A DNA stretch of 64,000 nt from Myrica gale (GCA_963930655.1 OZ005606.1:11048501-11112500), one strand, 5' to 3'. Numbered from the stretch's first letter, positions 1 through 12,890 are shown. Notes: a model not told the origin generated them from the letters alone. A program made the numbers and translations.

Positions 1-340
1 AGACACGGAGAGATCGCAAAGTGTGAGAGAGAGAGGTGTGAGTAATTTTTTTTAAAATCAGAGGGTGAAACGACTAATTTAAAAAAAAATTAAGCAGGCC
101 ACACGGATTGGGCCAGCACAGTTTCACCCTCTGATTTAAAAAAAATTAAGTAAGCAGACCACACGGACTGGGCCAGTGGATGCGCCCTCGCTGGCCCAGT
201 CCCGCCCTCGCTGGCCCTGGAAGCAGGCTTGGGCCAATGTGGGCGTGCCTGCTTCTTAATAACAAAAAAAAATTGCAAAAGATTTTTGGAGGCAGTGGGG
301 GTGGCTGCCCCCGCCCTCACCCCTGGAGCCGCCTATGCTT
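1..340. repeat. Repeat-derived DNA in a DRP5B intron
   Basis: A 17-bp inverted pair (54-71 and 121-137, core CAGAGGGTGAAAC) and a partly overlapping direct pair (about 90-118 and 145-177, core CCACACGGA) lie just upstream of the first visible exon. A GC-rich stretch at 290-340 ends in CTGGAGCCGCC, which resembles the inverted end of the hAT family found at 25387 and 28712. I cannot define both ends or a target duplication, so the element class is uncertain. Confidence 0.4.
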
Positions 341-496
341 TTGTCACCTTGGTGCTTGGGTAAGCGTGTTTACTGATGGTGTTTCCATGAGACTGCAACA
401 GCTATGCTAAAACTGAAATAATTTAAAAATTGGTCATATTCTCCTAGTTAATTTGCTTTACTAATCTTGTGTCACTGTGGGTGCTAAATTTTTCAG

Positions 497-1501
497 AACC
501 GGGCTGGGTTACGCCAATTTCTAGACTCATTTGGAGGAGCAGAACAGTCCACTACAGGCAGTAATCCCTTGTCTACTGGTCTTTCCCATGATTCATCATT
601 GGGGTCCATTGCCAATGAAAAGCAGGACACTAAGCCAAGGGCAGATGTAAAGCTCAGTCACCTGGGATCAAGCACTGACTCTGCCTCTTCTATTCAGACA
701 ACAGAAACAAGTCTGGCTGACCTTCTAGACAGCACACTTTGGAATCGGAGGCTTGCACCTTCCTCTGAGAGGCTCGTTTATGCTTTGGTACAACAGATAT
801 TTCATGGCATAAGAGAATATTTCTTGGCATCCGCAGAATTAAAGGTTTGTTATGTATGTTGTTCTTATTGATCAATGCCGATGTAACTAAATTGTTGAGG
901 GAGAGAGTGCTAAGGGGATGGTGGGAATTTCAGACAGGGTTGTAATGACTAACCCTTTTTTCTTTGTAACCACGAGGATGATAATATCCCCTATCCCCCG
1001 TTCCTATATAGTCCTTATTCTACATTATCCAGTGTCATGTTTCTATCTTCTTGTGGTTATTTCTCCCGCTGCATTTAGTGAAAAAAAAAATGAGACTTTG
1101 AATTCTCTTCCAGACCTTGATTTCTTTTTGCTTTCTTCTCACTCAGTTTGTCTCTTATGCAGTTCAATTGCTTCCTTCTAATGCCAGTTGTAGACAAGTT
1201 GCCTACACTCCTTCGGGAGGACTTGGAATCTGCTTTTGAAGATGACTTGGATAATATTTTTGACATCACCAACTTGCAACACTCACTAGGCCTGAGGAAA
1301 CGCAATACAGAGATTGAGCTGAAAAGGGTATTCTACTTAAGTTTACTTTTCTTCTTCCTAGACGTTCCCTCTCTTTATCTCTACTGTTTGACCAACATGC
1401 TAGTGGTTTTGCAGATTCAGAGGCTTAAAGTGAAATTCAGACAAATACATGAACAGCTTAGTTGGCATCAAGTCATGTCAAGGCCAGCCACAATTTCGTA
1501 G
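497..1501 (+). CDS. DRP5B: DRP5B/ARC5-like dynamin-related protein, C-terminal exons (5' part outside window)
   Basis: Three coding exons are visible: 497-844, 1163-1327 and 1415-1501 (stop TAG 1499-1501). All have AG/GT borders and stay in one frame. The reconstructed tail has a Ser/Thr-rich linker, then the block LVYALVQQIFHGIREYFL, the hydrophobic run FNCFLLMPVVDKLP and an acidic helix (EDDLDNIFDITNL), which I recognise as the GTPase effector/C-terminal end of plant ARC5/DRP5B. In the known family this dynamin acts at the cytosolic face of the chloroplast (and peroxisome) division ring. The GTPase domain and earlier exons lie upstream of the window. The last exon is short and basic. No frameshift is seen, so the gene may be functional. 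Another plant dynamin is less likely because classical DRP1-3 proteins lack this linker and tail. Confidence 0.88.
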
Positions 1502-1984
1502 AAAGTGATTCCTGATCCGATATGCTGCCGAATGCAACCATCAGACATCTGAGACGTGAGAAATTTAAAAAATTTCATACCCAATTGATGCTTTCAAAGC
1601 ATCTTCAGTTTTTTTTTTTCTCTTTAAGCCATATTTTTTTTCCGCTTTCTTTCTGTGCCATAGCCCATTACGCCATGAGTTAATTCACCTTGGAAGTGAG
1701 TGGCATGCGGATCTAGTTATATTTTCTTAGATCACAAACATTTAGCTGTTGGATAACGTTTTAATAACTCGATATGATGGAAGTTTTCCGGTGATGGCCC
1801 TACCCAAAATTGCAATTCAGAAACTCGATCCGACAGAAAATTGACACAAAGGAAATGCTACAGAGAAATAACGGAAATGACATGGGAGTTTTTTCTTCTT
1901 GTCGAGGAAACTCACAAGCAAATTTGGTTCACAGTGTACTTGAGCCGAATAGAAATCCTGCGTCTTTCTTTATTTTGTTGTTTC
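1502..1984. other. Intergenic: 3' flank of DRP5B and 3' side of the LecRK pseudogene
   Basis: AT-rich sequence between two convergent genes. It should hold the DRP5B 3' UTR and polyadenylation site. I see no clear coding potential or mobile element. Confidence 0.5.
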
Positions 1985-4721
1985 TAGAGCGTAACCCTTG
2001 TACCCTGAGGAAGAGAGACCTTCTCAAAGCTGGTGGAACTGGTACGAAGAGTCAGAATCGGCGCTGAGACTTCCCGAGTAATCCATAATCGCCCTGTGGA
2101 ATTGGAGGTGAATGTCAGGAGGTAGGGAAGGAAGGCTGGCATCTCCCGGTAGAAACTTCTCATGGTGGGCCTGTAGTTCGGATGAGGATGAGAGCAAAGC
2201 AAACCAAGACTAAGCACGATCTTGACTTGATGTAGGTCATAGTCATCCAGTGTGGGATCAACTGCCCCGGTGTAGTTCCCTGAGCCAATCCAGCAGTAGC
2301 AGTTCGGTGGCATTCTTCTGGGGCTCGATCGGCCTCCTTCCACATGCTACCTCGAGCATTAGTACACCATAAGCATACATATCAGTACTTGTTGTGGCTT
2401 TCCCTGTCCTGGTGAATTCAGGTGCCATGTGAGTCCCTACAACGTGGGTTGTCTGCGGATTAATCCCATGCTCGTAAGTCCTAGCCAGGCCAAAATCTCC
2501 CAGCCGTGGCTCAAAATCTGCGTCTATTAGGACATTGCCTGGCTTTACATCTCATTGGACCACTCTCTGGTCACATTCTTCATGGAGGTATAGCAGTGCT
2601 TGTGCAATTCCTGTCATGAGGATTTTGTACCTCTTCTCCCAGGTGAGTATTTTCTTCTTTCCATGGTCGTCGTCGAAAAAAAACTTGTCGAGACATAACC
2701 ACCTGGCACATAGCGTAGACAAGTAGGAGCTCATCTTTCCTCCGGCACCACCCATGCAATTGCACAAGATTTCGGTGCCTCAGTCGTCCCATGCTTGTTA
2801 TTTCTGCAACAAATTCTTTCATTCGCTGACGTGAATCCTGAGCAACCCGCTTTATTGCCACATCCAGCCCAGTGCTAGGGATAACCCCGTGGTAGACTTT
2901 CCCAAATCCTCCCGACCCTATGAAGTTTTTCTCTCCAAACCCCCTTGTAGCAGAGTAGAGGTCAAAGTATTTGAATCTATGAGCTCGGTATTCAATTTCC
3001 CAGTCTTCTAAGATCTCGTCCCCATTTCTAATTTTGCGTACAACATGAGCAGCTACCGGCGCAGCTTACCGAAAGGACAAGAGTGATACTAGCCAAAGTG
3101 ATGCCTAAGGCAAATCCCTTTCTTCACACAATCTCTCTTAGACCCTTTGAAAGCGATGGGAGCTTCCTTGGATCTAAATTCCGTGCCGTGCCCCCAATCC
3201 TAAAGCTCCAGCCATGCACACTATGCGTGGATGAGATTGTACCAGTTGAAGCAGAGAAGCCTATGTACATGTAATCATTTATCACCAACGAGAGATCAAG
3301 CGGGTATGACATTAGAGGGCAATATGGCTTTGGAATGCCAAGAGGAGAAATGGATACATTGATTAACATCTCTTGGCTGTTGTAATCAATCCATACTTGA
3401 ATGGGGTGCCCGCCCTTGAGAAGTAAGGAGTTTTTGCCTGTTGAGTTGTAAAAGGCTGCTGGCTCAGACACGTTGGAGATCAGGCTAGAGATATCAATTC
3501 CGACGTGATTATCATTGACGTCCTGGCAATCAGTGCTATGGACGGTATCAAACTCCACTGCGAGGACTCGAGTAGAAAATTGTCCTATGAATGAATGCCA
3601 TCTTTTCCCCAGAGAATATGTTCTAGAGATTACACCTTTATAAACTCTCCCAAATCCTCCTGAACCAATGAGGTTACTCTCTGGAAACCCATCTGTGGCA
3701 GAGCAAAGCTCAGAATGTTTGAATCTATGAGCTCCGTATTCAACTTCCCAGTCTTCTAAGATCTCACCCTTGCTTCTAATCCTGCGACGGAGAAGAAGAG
3801 CGCCGAATATGACGAAAAGGACAATAGTTATACCAGCTGAAGTGAGGCCAAACACAAAACCTTTTCCTCCCACTACCTTCCATGAGATCCTTCTCGTGGA
3901 TACGGGAGCTTCTTCGGATTCAAGTCCTGCGCGCTCCCCCCAATCCTAAAGCTCCAGCCATGCACATTATGCGTCCCTGCAAGCACACCAGTGGCAGCAG
4001 AGAATCCCACGTACATATAATCATCTGGATTACTGTTGAGAGGGCAATGGGGAACGATATCAAAGGCCAATACGGCCTCGGCATTCCAAGAGAATCGACA
4101 CATTGACAACCATCTCTTGGCTGCTATAATCAACCCACGCTTGAGTGAGATGGAGCTGTAGTGGTTATGATCTTCCTTTTTGGTGGAGTTGTAATATGCT
4201 GCCGTATGGGATACGCTAGATATCAGGCTGGATATATCTATTCCTACGTGGTTATCATCGATGTCGTTGAACTCCGGATTTTGGACAGCATCGAACTCCA
4301 CGGCTAAAATCCTGCCAGTACTGGAGGATTCGGCCTTGCCGGTACCATTTGGAAGACCCAAAAATTGGTTTGCAAGACAACCCTTGGGATCTTTGGTGGA
4401 CATGAGGACAAATGCAAGACCGTGTCCTCCAAGATTAGGGTACTTGGGAATGATGGAAAACACGAAGTTGGTGCTAAAGGTCACAACGGTGGATTTATTG
4501 TTGTTTGCATTCGGTTGCTTGAATAGCAAAGGAGATGGATAGAACGCATGCTCAAGAAGCTTCAACGAATCGTTTGTCATTGCAAGGAGGCCATTAGATT
4601 TCACCGAAGGAACTCCATCCAAGCTCAAGTTGGCATGGTGAAATCCATTGTAAATAAAATTGGTGTCTGCGGACACGAAGCCCAAGAGAAGGAGATGCAA
4701 AAAGAAGCCAAATGCTTCCAT
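1985..4721 (-). pseudogene. Chimeric, frameshifted L-type lectin-domain receptor kinase (LecRK) pseudogene
   Basis: The start codon at 4719-4721 opens a signal peptide (MEAFGFFLHLLLLGFVSA) followed by a legume-lectin domain with DNHVGIDISSL and HGWSFRIGG motifs. The transmembrane segment (LTSAGITIVLFVIFGALLL) and the kinase glycine loop (IGSGGFGRVYKG) follow. At about 3610 the sequence then jumps back into the second half of another lectin domain (RVLAVEFD, again DNHVGID, HGWSFRIGG), a second membrane segment near 3080, and a second kinase with GSGGFGKVY, AIKRV, GTHMAPEF and the C-lobe. Frames change inside the first lectin domain (about 4040-4150), before the first membrane segment (about 3880), in the second membrane segment (stop near 3124), and several times in kinase 2 (about 2700, 2560, 2340). 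The intact family sits in the plasma membrane and signals in immunity. This copy cannot encode a normal receptor and looks like the product of a recombination between tandem genes. Confidence 0.85.
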
Positions 4722-5579
4722 TGCCAGATTTTGATCTGAAGCTAGCGCCTGGTTTTGGTTTAGGAATGCCCTTGAAATCAGAAGCATGCAGCCAGCTCTT
4801 AATCTGTGAAGAAGCCTTGATCGGTTACTCAACTGCATGCCTTTATTGCTGCCAAATGGCCTAGATATAAGAAATTAATGTGGAAGCTGGGAACCTCGGA
4901 ACATGATTGCATCTTTGAAAAAAAGACGGAAAAATCACGTGCAGCTAGCTTTGACGTCGGAGGCCGCTTCAACCTTCTGAGCTGTAAAATAAGTGTAGAA
5001 AAATGAAGGGTTTTGATTTGTTTCGAGGTACTTTTCGTCCAAGGTCCAATTGAATACGATATATTATAATCTTCCTCCAAATTGAAAAATAATGTTACGT
5101 ACACATGTACTAGTTTCATATTAATTAGGACGGTATGATCAGATGCGGATCAGGTTTCTTATGCTTGATTCATTATAAACTTAAGTCTTGGGTTGAGAGA
5201 TCTCTAAAGTTGAGCTCCATGTCGATCGGGACGGTGCTATGAGATGCAGATCAGGTCTCTTCTCTATAGATTTTATTAATTTGGGGATTGATAATTAAGA
5301 TCGATGCAGAATTATCCAATCTCCAAGAGCCCCACTCGTTTCAATTCCTTTTGGCCCACAGGCAGCTAATCATGCTAATAGCAGAATAGTTTAGTACTAA
5401 TTAAGCCAACTTGCGCATATATGCATTTGGTAGGATTACGAGGGACGTTGAGGAAAGACGCCCCAGATTAAACAATTTCACGTATGCCTCTATGATCCAC
5501 AACCCACTTCCACGAGCAGCTCATTTATACAATTGGTCTATATTATCTTTTTTTTAATATTTATTATATATATATATAT
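4722..5579. other. Upstream flank of the LecRK pseudogene
   Basis: Mainly AT-rich DNA with no coding potential that I recognise. Two similar phrases with GATCAGATGCGGATCAGG and GAGATGCAGATCAGG (about 5135 and 5240) suggest a small local duplication. A short TA-rich tract at 5560-5579 abuts the next repeat. Confidence 0.4.
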
Positions 5580-5862
5580 TGTTAGAAATAAACGCAGCGA
5601 AAACGATAATAGAATCGAACATATCTCTAGCTATATTTGTTCAAGCACAAAACAACATAGTTAATGAAGATCTGAAAATCAGCATTTGAGGGATCTTCTA
5701 GTCTATTCCTAACCTTAGAGCTGTATTGATGAAATACACAAGCATGTATATATAGGCTAGGTCAGGAATCCTCAATTTGAATTCTACTTTTAAATATTCC
5801 TCCTATCAAGGAATAATTAAATATGTATTTAAACTTAAAACTCCATTTCTAGAATCCTTATT

Positions 5863-6450
5863 CACTACAAAAAAATAGACATGTAGCGGCGGTAGCTAAA
5901 ATCATCGCTAAAGGGTGTTTTTCGCGGCGTTTGCCCAAAAACGCCACTAACAATAATCTTTAGCGATGGTCACTGACTGCCACTATAGCTATACCTATAG
6001 TTGTATGATATATTTTAAAGTATACCTATAGTTATTATGATATTTACATATTTATTGACTAAATCTAAGTAGTTTAGAAAATATCTATTTTCATACTTAT
6101 AATGAGTATATATATTTTGAATAATTAGCAATATAAGACTATTTAATTATGACATATCATTTAATTTCAAATAAAAAGATATTGTGAAATTAGCTCATGC
6201 AATTAAAGTACATATCATGTATCATAAACACATATAACAAATCATACAATGTTATATAGAAAGCATTATACTTTTAAATTATAAGTATTATATATTATTA
6301 CTATCAAATTATTTTAATTAAAATTATTATACTAGTTATAAAAAGAGTATAAAATAATATGCTATGTATTTGATACTAAATATAAAGATTTTTAAATACT
6401 ATTATAATTTACTAAAAACACATAACTACAAATTAGAAAAAAAAGCTTTG
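5863..6450. mobile_element. CACTA-family element, left end and AT-rich interior (truncated)
   Basis: Begins CACTACAAAAAAATAGAC at 5863 and continues with subterminal motifs GTAGCGGCGG, GCGGCGTTT and AACGCC in both orientations. The AT-rich interior (about 6040-6400) matches the interior of the CACTA element at 19230-22788, for example the phrase ACATATAACAAATCATACAA. No matching right end (TTTTTTGTAGTG) was found before 8150, so the copy is truncated or rearranged. Confidence 0.65.
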
Positions 6451-6599
6451 AAGCAAAACGGTATAATAGTATCCTCCCCCTTTCCAAAAAGGCTAAGTTT
6501 CCCACCCTTAAAACGGTGAGTTTCTTACAACTCACCCCATAAAACTGTGTGTTTCCCCTGCTAAGTATCCCCTAGCTTTCCGTCTAACTCTCTTTCTAA

Positions 6600-7620
6600 A
6601 GTCTTTGTAGCTCTCCTTATCTCTCACCATCGCTGCCCTCTTCCTCGCTCTCTTTATCTCTTACCTCTCTCTTCACTTTTTCATCAACCTCAATACCTAA
6701 AATTTTAACAACCCTAAAATTTTACTTCTCAAACACAGCCTAAGTCTCTGTAGCTCTCCTTATCTCTCACCATCGTTGCCCTCTTCCTCGCTCTCTTTAT
6801 CCCTTACCGTCACTGCCCTTTTCCTCGAAGCTCCAGCGGTGATTTTGGGGATTACGAGTTATTTCGAAATCAGTAAGTATGGTTACAATCGCTGCATATA
6901 CTTGTTTTTTTTTTTAAAAAAAAATTGGTAAGCATGGTTACAAATGCTTCTTGAATGATCAAAACTTTGTGTAGTGAGTTTGTTTTCTTTTTCTTTGGTT
7001 GTGGGTGTTGCAGTCTACTCCTGAGAAGTGGATAGTCGGTGCTACAGAGGAGGTACGTTTGGCGAAGTCTTCACTCAATACAGGGAGTTTCTAGTCAATA
7101 AAGCTGACTTTGGTATTGCCTGGACTGACAATTTTTCCTAGAGGATATGTACCAAGTCTTTTTTGTTTGTCGTTTCGTCTCCTATTATTTATTTTCCTCT
7201 ATCTTAGATAAACTACAGCGGCAAGAACTAGGCTTTTGATAGTATTTCTTTGGGATTTATTTCTAAATTTTGTAGTGGAAGCCCATTGCACGCACCGTAT
7301 CTTCTCAACTCATCATATGTTAGAACTAGCACCCTTTAACAAAATGGGTGCAATAATTAAAAATTTATTTACAAAAGTAAAGATATTCTAGACTTTGCAA
7401 AGGTTGGTATCAATTCCTTTTGTGATCATTTGGGTCCTGTTAAAATATTGCTTTATTTGGTTATAAAAGAAAGTGACCGATATTAGTTATTGTTCTCCTC
7501 CCTTTCTTTTGTTTTTCCTTCTTCAAATAACTTGTAATAACTTAGAACTAACTCTATTTTCGTTTCAGGTGAAGTTACTTATGCGAAAGTGTCATCAAAA
7601 CCAAGCTAAGGGGTAGACAC
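6600..7620 (+). other. Possible captured gene fragment inside the 5863 element
   Basis: A CT-rich leader-like stretch occurs twice (about 6608-6660 and 6749-6805, differing at a few bases), as in a duplicated 5' UTR. Further on, 7014-7052 looks like a small exon (TTGCAG acceptor, AGGAG|GTACG donor; reading STPEKWIVGATEE), and another acceptor-like TTTCAG lies at about 7568. I do not recognise the source gene. The GC content and splice-like signals differ from the surrounding AT-rich repeat, so capture of host gene DNA is an inference. Confidence 0.3.
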
Positions 7621-7970
7621 TTGTGATTTTTGGTTGGGATAAATGGCTTGGATGTTTAGTAGTCTTTTCCATTTATGTTTTGAGCTTATATGAAATATCT
7701 ACGCTTATTTGTTACATGTATGACCGAATCTTAGCCCCTTATGACCATATTTGAGCTTTGTTAGCAATGTCTTGATCTTGATGTTTTTTTTCTGATGGTG
7801 GAATGTTGTAATAACGTCACCTTTTTATTTCTTCATTTAAGTAGAAATGGTTGATGCTTGCTTAGATACCAAATACATGACATCATAGCTAGAATTGTTT
7901 TTGTTTTTAAATTAATAATGTTTTTTTAATAATTTTATTTTTATTTTTTATTTTTATTTATTTAGTGACA

Positions 7971-8145
7971 CGTGTCATATTGTGATTGGACGTGATGGAT
8001 TTTCCGTTAAACGGGACTAACGTCATTGAGTTCAGTGAGTTTTTATACAAAAATGATAAACCTAGTGAGCAATTTGAAACTTTTTTAAACCCGTTGAGTT
8101 TTCACAAAAGGCGTTAAAACTCAGTGTGGTATTTGTATATTGCCC
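7971..8145. mobile_element. Orphan Mutator-like terminal inverted repeat
   Basis: This stretch matches, base by base in long blocks, the right terminal repeat of the complete element at 58800-59691. Shared phrases include GACACGTGTCAT/GACACTTGTCAC, ATTGTGATTGGACG, TTTTCCGTTAAAC and repeated CAGTGAGTTTT. It ends in GTATATTGCCC at 8145, like GTAAATTTCCC of the full copy. The partner left repeat is not present in the 5.6-8 kb region. Confidence 0.65.
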
Positions 8146-9539
8146 ATATTAAAATAATATCTTACATTCTCTCACTTGGCCCACATGTCACATGAATTGC
8201 CTTATGGGTAAGAGATACCCGAATATGGCCAAAACTTTATTTATTCCAGCAAGTTATGGAACACTCCCACTCAAATAAAGAATATCATGTACGAATCATA
8301 GCGATAAGACTCTTATGATCGAATCTTTCTCTTCCATGTATCACAATACACAACACCCTCTACATGAGTACTTTATGAGCTATAACTTTATGAATGAACT
8401 TCCAATAAGTCATTCGGGTCCAACTTTATGTTTATCCCCACGGATAAAACAATTACAACACCTTATGTGCAAAAATGTAAATTTATTCTCCAAGAATATG
8501 AACTATATGTCTATAGACCAGAATAGAGAGAAACTGAGCATAAACTGAATTAACAAGTCCTATATGCACTGCATGACTTTAAACTGTAGTATCAGTAACT
8601 TTCAGTCTTGGAATCCGCAATGTATAATTCAGTACTAGAATGCTCAAATAAACACCAAGTGTCTTCTTATGTTCTCTCTTATGTTATAAGATACTTTATG
8701 TCGATATACATATTTCTGCTTTTGATCTTGGAGAAAACAACTGTAGCAGAGTATCCAAAGATAGCTTGATAGATCTCATTATATTCTCGACAAACATGAG
8801 ACCAAATTTTCAACCATAATGCCTCTGTAATAATTTCATAGCATGAGATAAACTGTAGATGAAGCTGTAGACCTTGGTTGCTAGGGAAAAATCAAATGAC
8901 TTTATTTACAACCTTTTAATGCTCCAAAAATTGGATTACTTTAAATATCGACCCAGTAATCCTACTGTCAAGCCAATGTTCAATTCTTATGCAGAGTGCT
9001 TACGATAGATGGTTACAAAATACTTTGCATCTGACTTTATTCCAATGCACCTTTGGGACATCGATCTTTAATAACTTTATGCATTTTAACATAATAACTT
9101 TATGCATTTTAACAACAGTTGCTGCAAAATTTTTACAATTCTTTCATTCTGAATCTCTCATAAGTCTTTACCATATAGACAGGAGAACTGTCTTGCCTTA
9201 TGTAGCAACTTTAATGACGGTTTATAACCAATAAATGCAGTAGAAAAAAATAAAACAACCAAGGAATTAACCTTTCACGCTATGTAACGTAAACTTTATT
9301 CTAAATTAACCAATGTCAATTTAGTAGCAAATTCAAACTTTTTGTGGGTAGAAGTCGCATCACACATGAATTTACTGAACTTTACAATGAAACTAATAAA
9401 TATCGCGTTAATGAAGAACTTTCGTACCAATGGGCATAGGAAAATTCATCTCTTAACACTAATTCAATATTTTATCCTAATCAAACCACAAAAATAATAA
9501 CCTCCTTGCAGGGTCATGTCACCATTTTTATGATTCAAT

Positions 9540-9950
9540 TACAATGTTGATGTTAATAACCTTATGAAGTATTTATGTGATCATCGTTACGAATCAGGAT
9601 GCTAAGGCTACTCCTAAAAGGCTTTGACAATCACAACTTCCTAATATCAAAATTATTATAATCTCGTTTGATCCACAAATACTCAAAATGCCAATCATTT
9701 ATAAAGTTTGATGACTTCATGTGGTCAGTGAATTAAATTAGGATGTTATGGCTACTCCAAAAATATTTCGTTAACCACAATTTCAATGTCAATATAAAAG
9801 GAGAACCTTATATTGATCCCCAAAAATATCAATACCAATTACCTTGGTGAAGTTTAGTAACCATATGTGATCATTAATCTGAATTAGGAAGTTATGGCTA
9901 CTCCTAAAACATTTCAATAATCACAACTTCTAAGGCATAAATATAATTCT
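9540..9950. repeat. Three degenerate tandem copies of a 145-bp unit
   Basis: The phrase GGCTACTCC occurs at 9606, 9750 and 9896, spaced 144 and 146 bp. Around each copy there is ATGTG(A/G)TCA, a T/A-rich linker, GAATTAGGA-like sequence and AATCACAACTTC-like sequence. The copies are diverged, so the repeat is old. It contains no open frame. Confidence 0.7.
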
Positions 9951-12890
9951 TTTAATCTAGATGACTCGAATGGGTCAGATCCAGTCCAAGATGGACCGGA
10001 CGGATCAACCTGTGAGCCACTTCTCCGTATGAATTAGACGACCCAAATACAAAATAAATGGGTCTAGTTTAATTGGATCAAGTCCAAACTCACAATAAAT
10101 GAATCACTGTTCATATCATGCTGAGATGGAATGGGCAAACCTTATTGGTTAACTGAACGTGCTAAAATTGACCCAAACTAATTCACCCACTCAAAGAATA
10201 TGAAATCGAAACAAAAATTCTGTAACAGACAAAAAAAATCCAATTCCTTTGGCTTTATACCAAATCAGATATATTAAATCATAAAGGCCAACAATCGTGG
10301 CTTTCAGCATTAGCAAGGAAAATAAATTGTTGTTCACGTAATTCTGGAAACTATATATGAAACCAAAATAGATATTTCAAAAAACAAATTCTCAAACTAC
10401 GTACCAGTCCATTCACTTCACCCTCCGCCGGAATAAATTCAAATACTCCAAATGAATATCCCTCTCCATTCACAGAAAAGGATTCAAAATAGCCGGCCAA
10501 ATTCTCTTAACGAAACCCAAACGAATTTGTGAGCAATACTTACCGAACATAATAAATTTTTCTTTTAGAATGTAATATTAGCCACTGATTATAAGCAAAC
10601 AAAGATGAAATCCGTCTTTACAGGTCTTTTACTAGTGTGTAGGCAGAAGAATGTAATATGCCTTAGAAGATTCGGTTACAAAGTGAATTTCAAAAAATCT
10701 ATTCAAAACCGAATAACCAATAAACAAAGGAACTTGTTCTACTGTCCTTTGATTCCATTAAAATACAACTCGATTAAGCAGCTGCCAAACTTGAAATATT
10801 GCACCCAACGGAAACGACATTTCTCTCATATATGATGATTTATAGTATACTATTTGGTTGAGAATTTTCAGACAAATTTATGTATAAAAAGGTAAGGACG
10901 AGCAATATACCCGGAGATGGTCTCTGACGCTCTTGCAAAAGATCCAATAAGGATGAATGGACGAGCCATTTGGATGTTATTGGTGGTAGGACATGTGGGA
11001 GTAACTTCTTCAGAGCAGCCATCACTTCCAAGGAGGAGCATCTTCTCACGTTTCGTTGTGTGCTGAAGCCAACCAGTAGCTTTCTGGAAAAAGCTCCTCT
11101 GCGAGTACTATACTGCCTAATATGCTATTGGGTCTCTGTCATTTTTTCAATTTTCTAGTCCTTTTCTCATTATCGCCCACTACACTTTATGGCCTATCTC
11201 ATCTGTGTACCCTTGATCTGCATATTTCTTCCCCATTTTTAACCAGACCAAGAGGTCCATGTACACAATTCCCGATGTTCATAACAAGCGAAACCTAGCT
11301 GTAACACGCAAACACCGTACTTGAAGAACGTACAGGTACTTTTAAAAGCATATGGAAAAAGCATGCACTTTCGTCGTGGCTACAGAAAATGGTAAGTTTG
11401 GTGTACATGGTAAAGGGCTTCGCAGCTGCTGGGCCTTCTCTCTAATTAACTTGCAAAGGCTCTGGCTGCCTTTTGTTTGAACGGATTAGCCTGTTGCTTG
11501 TTGGAGCCCAACACTCGTCACTCGTCACTCGTATACGTTATTATACGTAGTCATGTCTTCGTAGACAAAAGGAGGTACTTAGCCTGTTAGCCATAGTGGG
11601 ACTTCTGTTTAGGTTTAGTTCAGAACAGCGGGTGTAAAATTTGATACTAATATGCGTCTATGACTTATAAGTCGGTTGACGTCAAATTGATTGGAACATT
11701 GCTTCCTTTTTCGCTATAATATAAAGTACACCAATAGGAGAGTACTAAAGTGACTTTAGAAAATTCTTAAGCAAAGTACCTCTTCATGATATGTTTCAGT
11801 TCCTTCTCTCCTTGTACTGTTCCCCCCCGAGATCTAATACTTGATTAACTACTTTAATGGTGTGGGCCTAATTTTTTTAGATCCCACTAGTGACCCATGT
11901 CAAATCAGTTCCAACTTTCTTTACTAAAGCCATAGTTGATTACCTATTTACTTTGGAATGTAACAGTGGCAAAGTTTGCCAAACTTTTCGTGGGTCAAAA
12001 CTATATATATTGTTTGACATGATAAATGTTGGATCATTACTCATTATAACAAAAGGATTAAAGTATAAAGGCTTAATTACTATTGCGGTTATGCGGTATT
12101 GACTTTTAAAAAATCAGTTAGCAAATGCGACGTTGAACCAACCTGTTTTTATAGTCTATTTTTTTCATAGATATAAGTCATTTATTCTACAAAAAAAAAA
12201 TTAGTCACTAACAAAAAGCCGACGAGGGGTCATAGTTAGGATCTCCATTGTCATAGTCAGATAGTCTATATATCCTGGGCTCTGTCCTTATCGTGGGCTA
12301 AAATTTGGTGGATGAGATAACTTATATATTTTTTAAAAAAGAATTATAATGACTCTCTCATTTAAAATTGTACCCTATGTACTGATTTGTTAAACGAGAG
12401 ACTATATCGATAATTAAGTCAGATATAAATAAAAGCAACTATTGATTTTCTTTCAACATTGATCCGGTCTAAATTTAACATACATATCATATTAGTAATC
12501 CATCGAAATTTCTGACACATGAATGTATATAAAATCATCACATCTATCAAAGCAAATGAAGTAATTCACAAGAAAATGAAGAATTAGCGAGGAAAAATCA
12601 ATTCTGATTTATGAAGACAAAGCAGTGGAAATTACCATTCTTACTAAAAGAGAAGAATTTTCTAATTAAAAGCTAGAGGGATTCTCCGGCGCCAAATCTA
12701 CGATTGGATCTCAAATGTCCTATTCGACATTGATTGCAACTTCCATGGAGATGGGAAGTGGAAAAAAAAAAGCCTAAAATATTAAAATTAAAATTATGAT
12801 TTATAATTACAGGCACATAGGCACACTCCTTGAGGTGGGCCACCCGGTTCAAATATGGTCCACGACCAAACCCACGTATATTCTTGTGTG

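Larger units (their letters stand above)
5580..10400. mobile_element. LTR-retroelement relic, non-coding, interrupted by other elements
   Basis: At 5580 the sequence begins TGTTAGAAATAAACGCAGCG, like a copia-type LTR end, directly after a TA tract. From about 8150 on there is a CT-rich phrase (CTCTCACTTGGCCCACATGT) that I associate with non-coding internal regions of plant copia elements. No gag, integrase or reverse transcriptase reading frame survives. The CACTA-like sequence from 5863 and the Mutator-like terminal repeat ending at 8145 appear to lie inside it. Neither the right boundary nor a target duplication could be fixed, so the extent is approximate. Confidence 0.35.

Noticed and set aside
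10605-11158. Possible small genes at 10605-10835 and 10840-11158
   Set aside because: No recognisable domain, no splice or promoter context, AT-rich composition, and overlapping frames on both strands.
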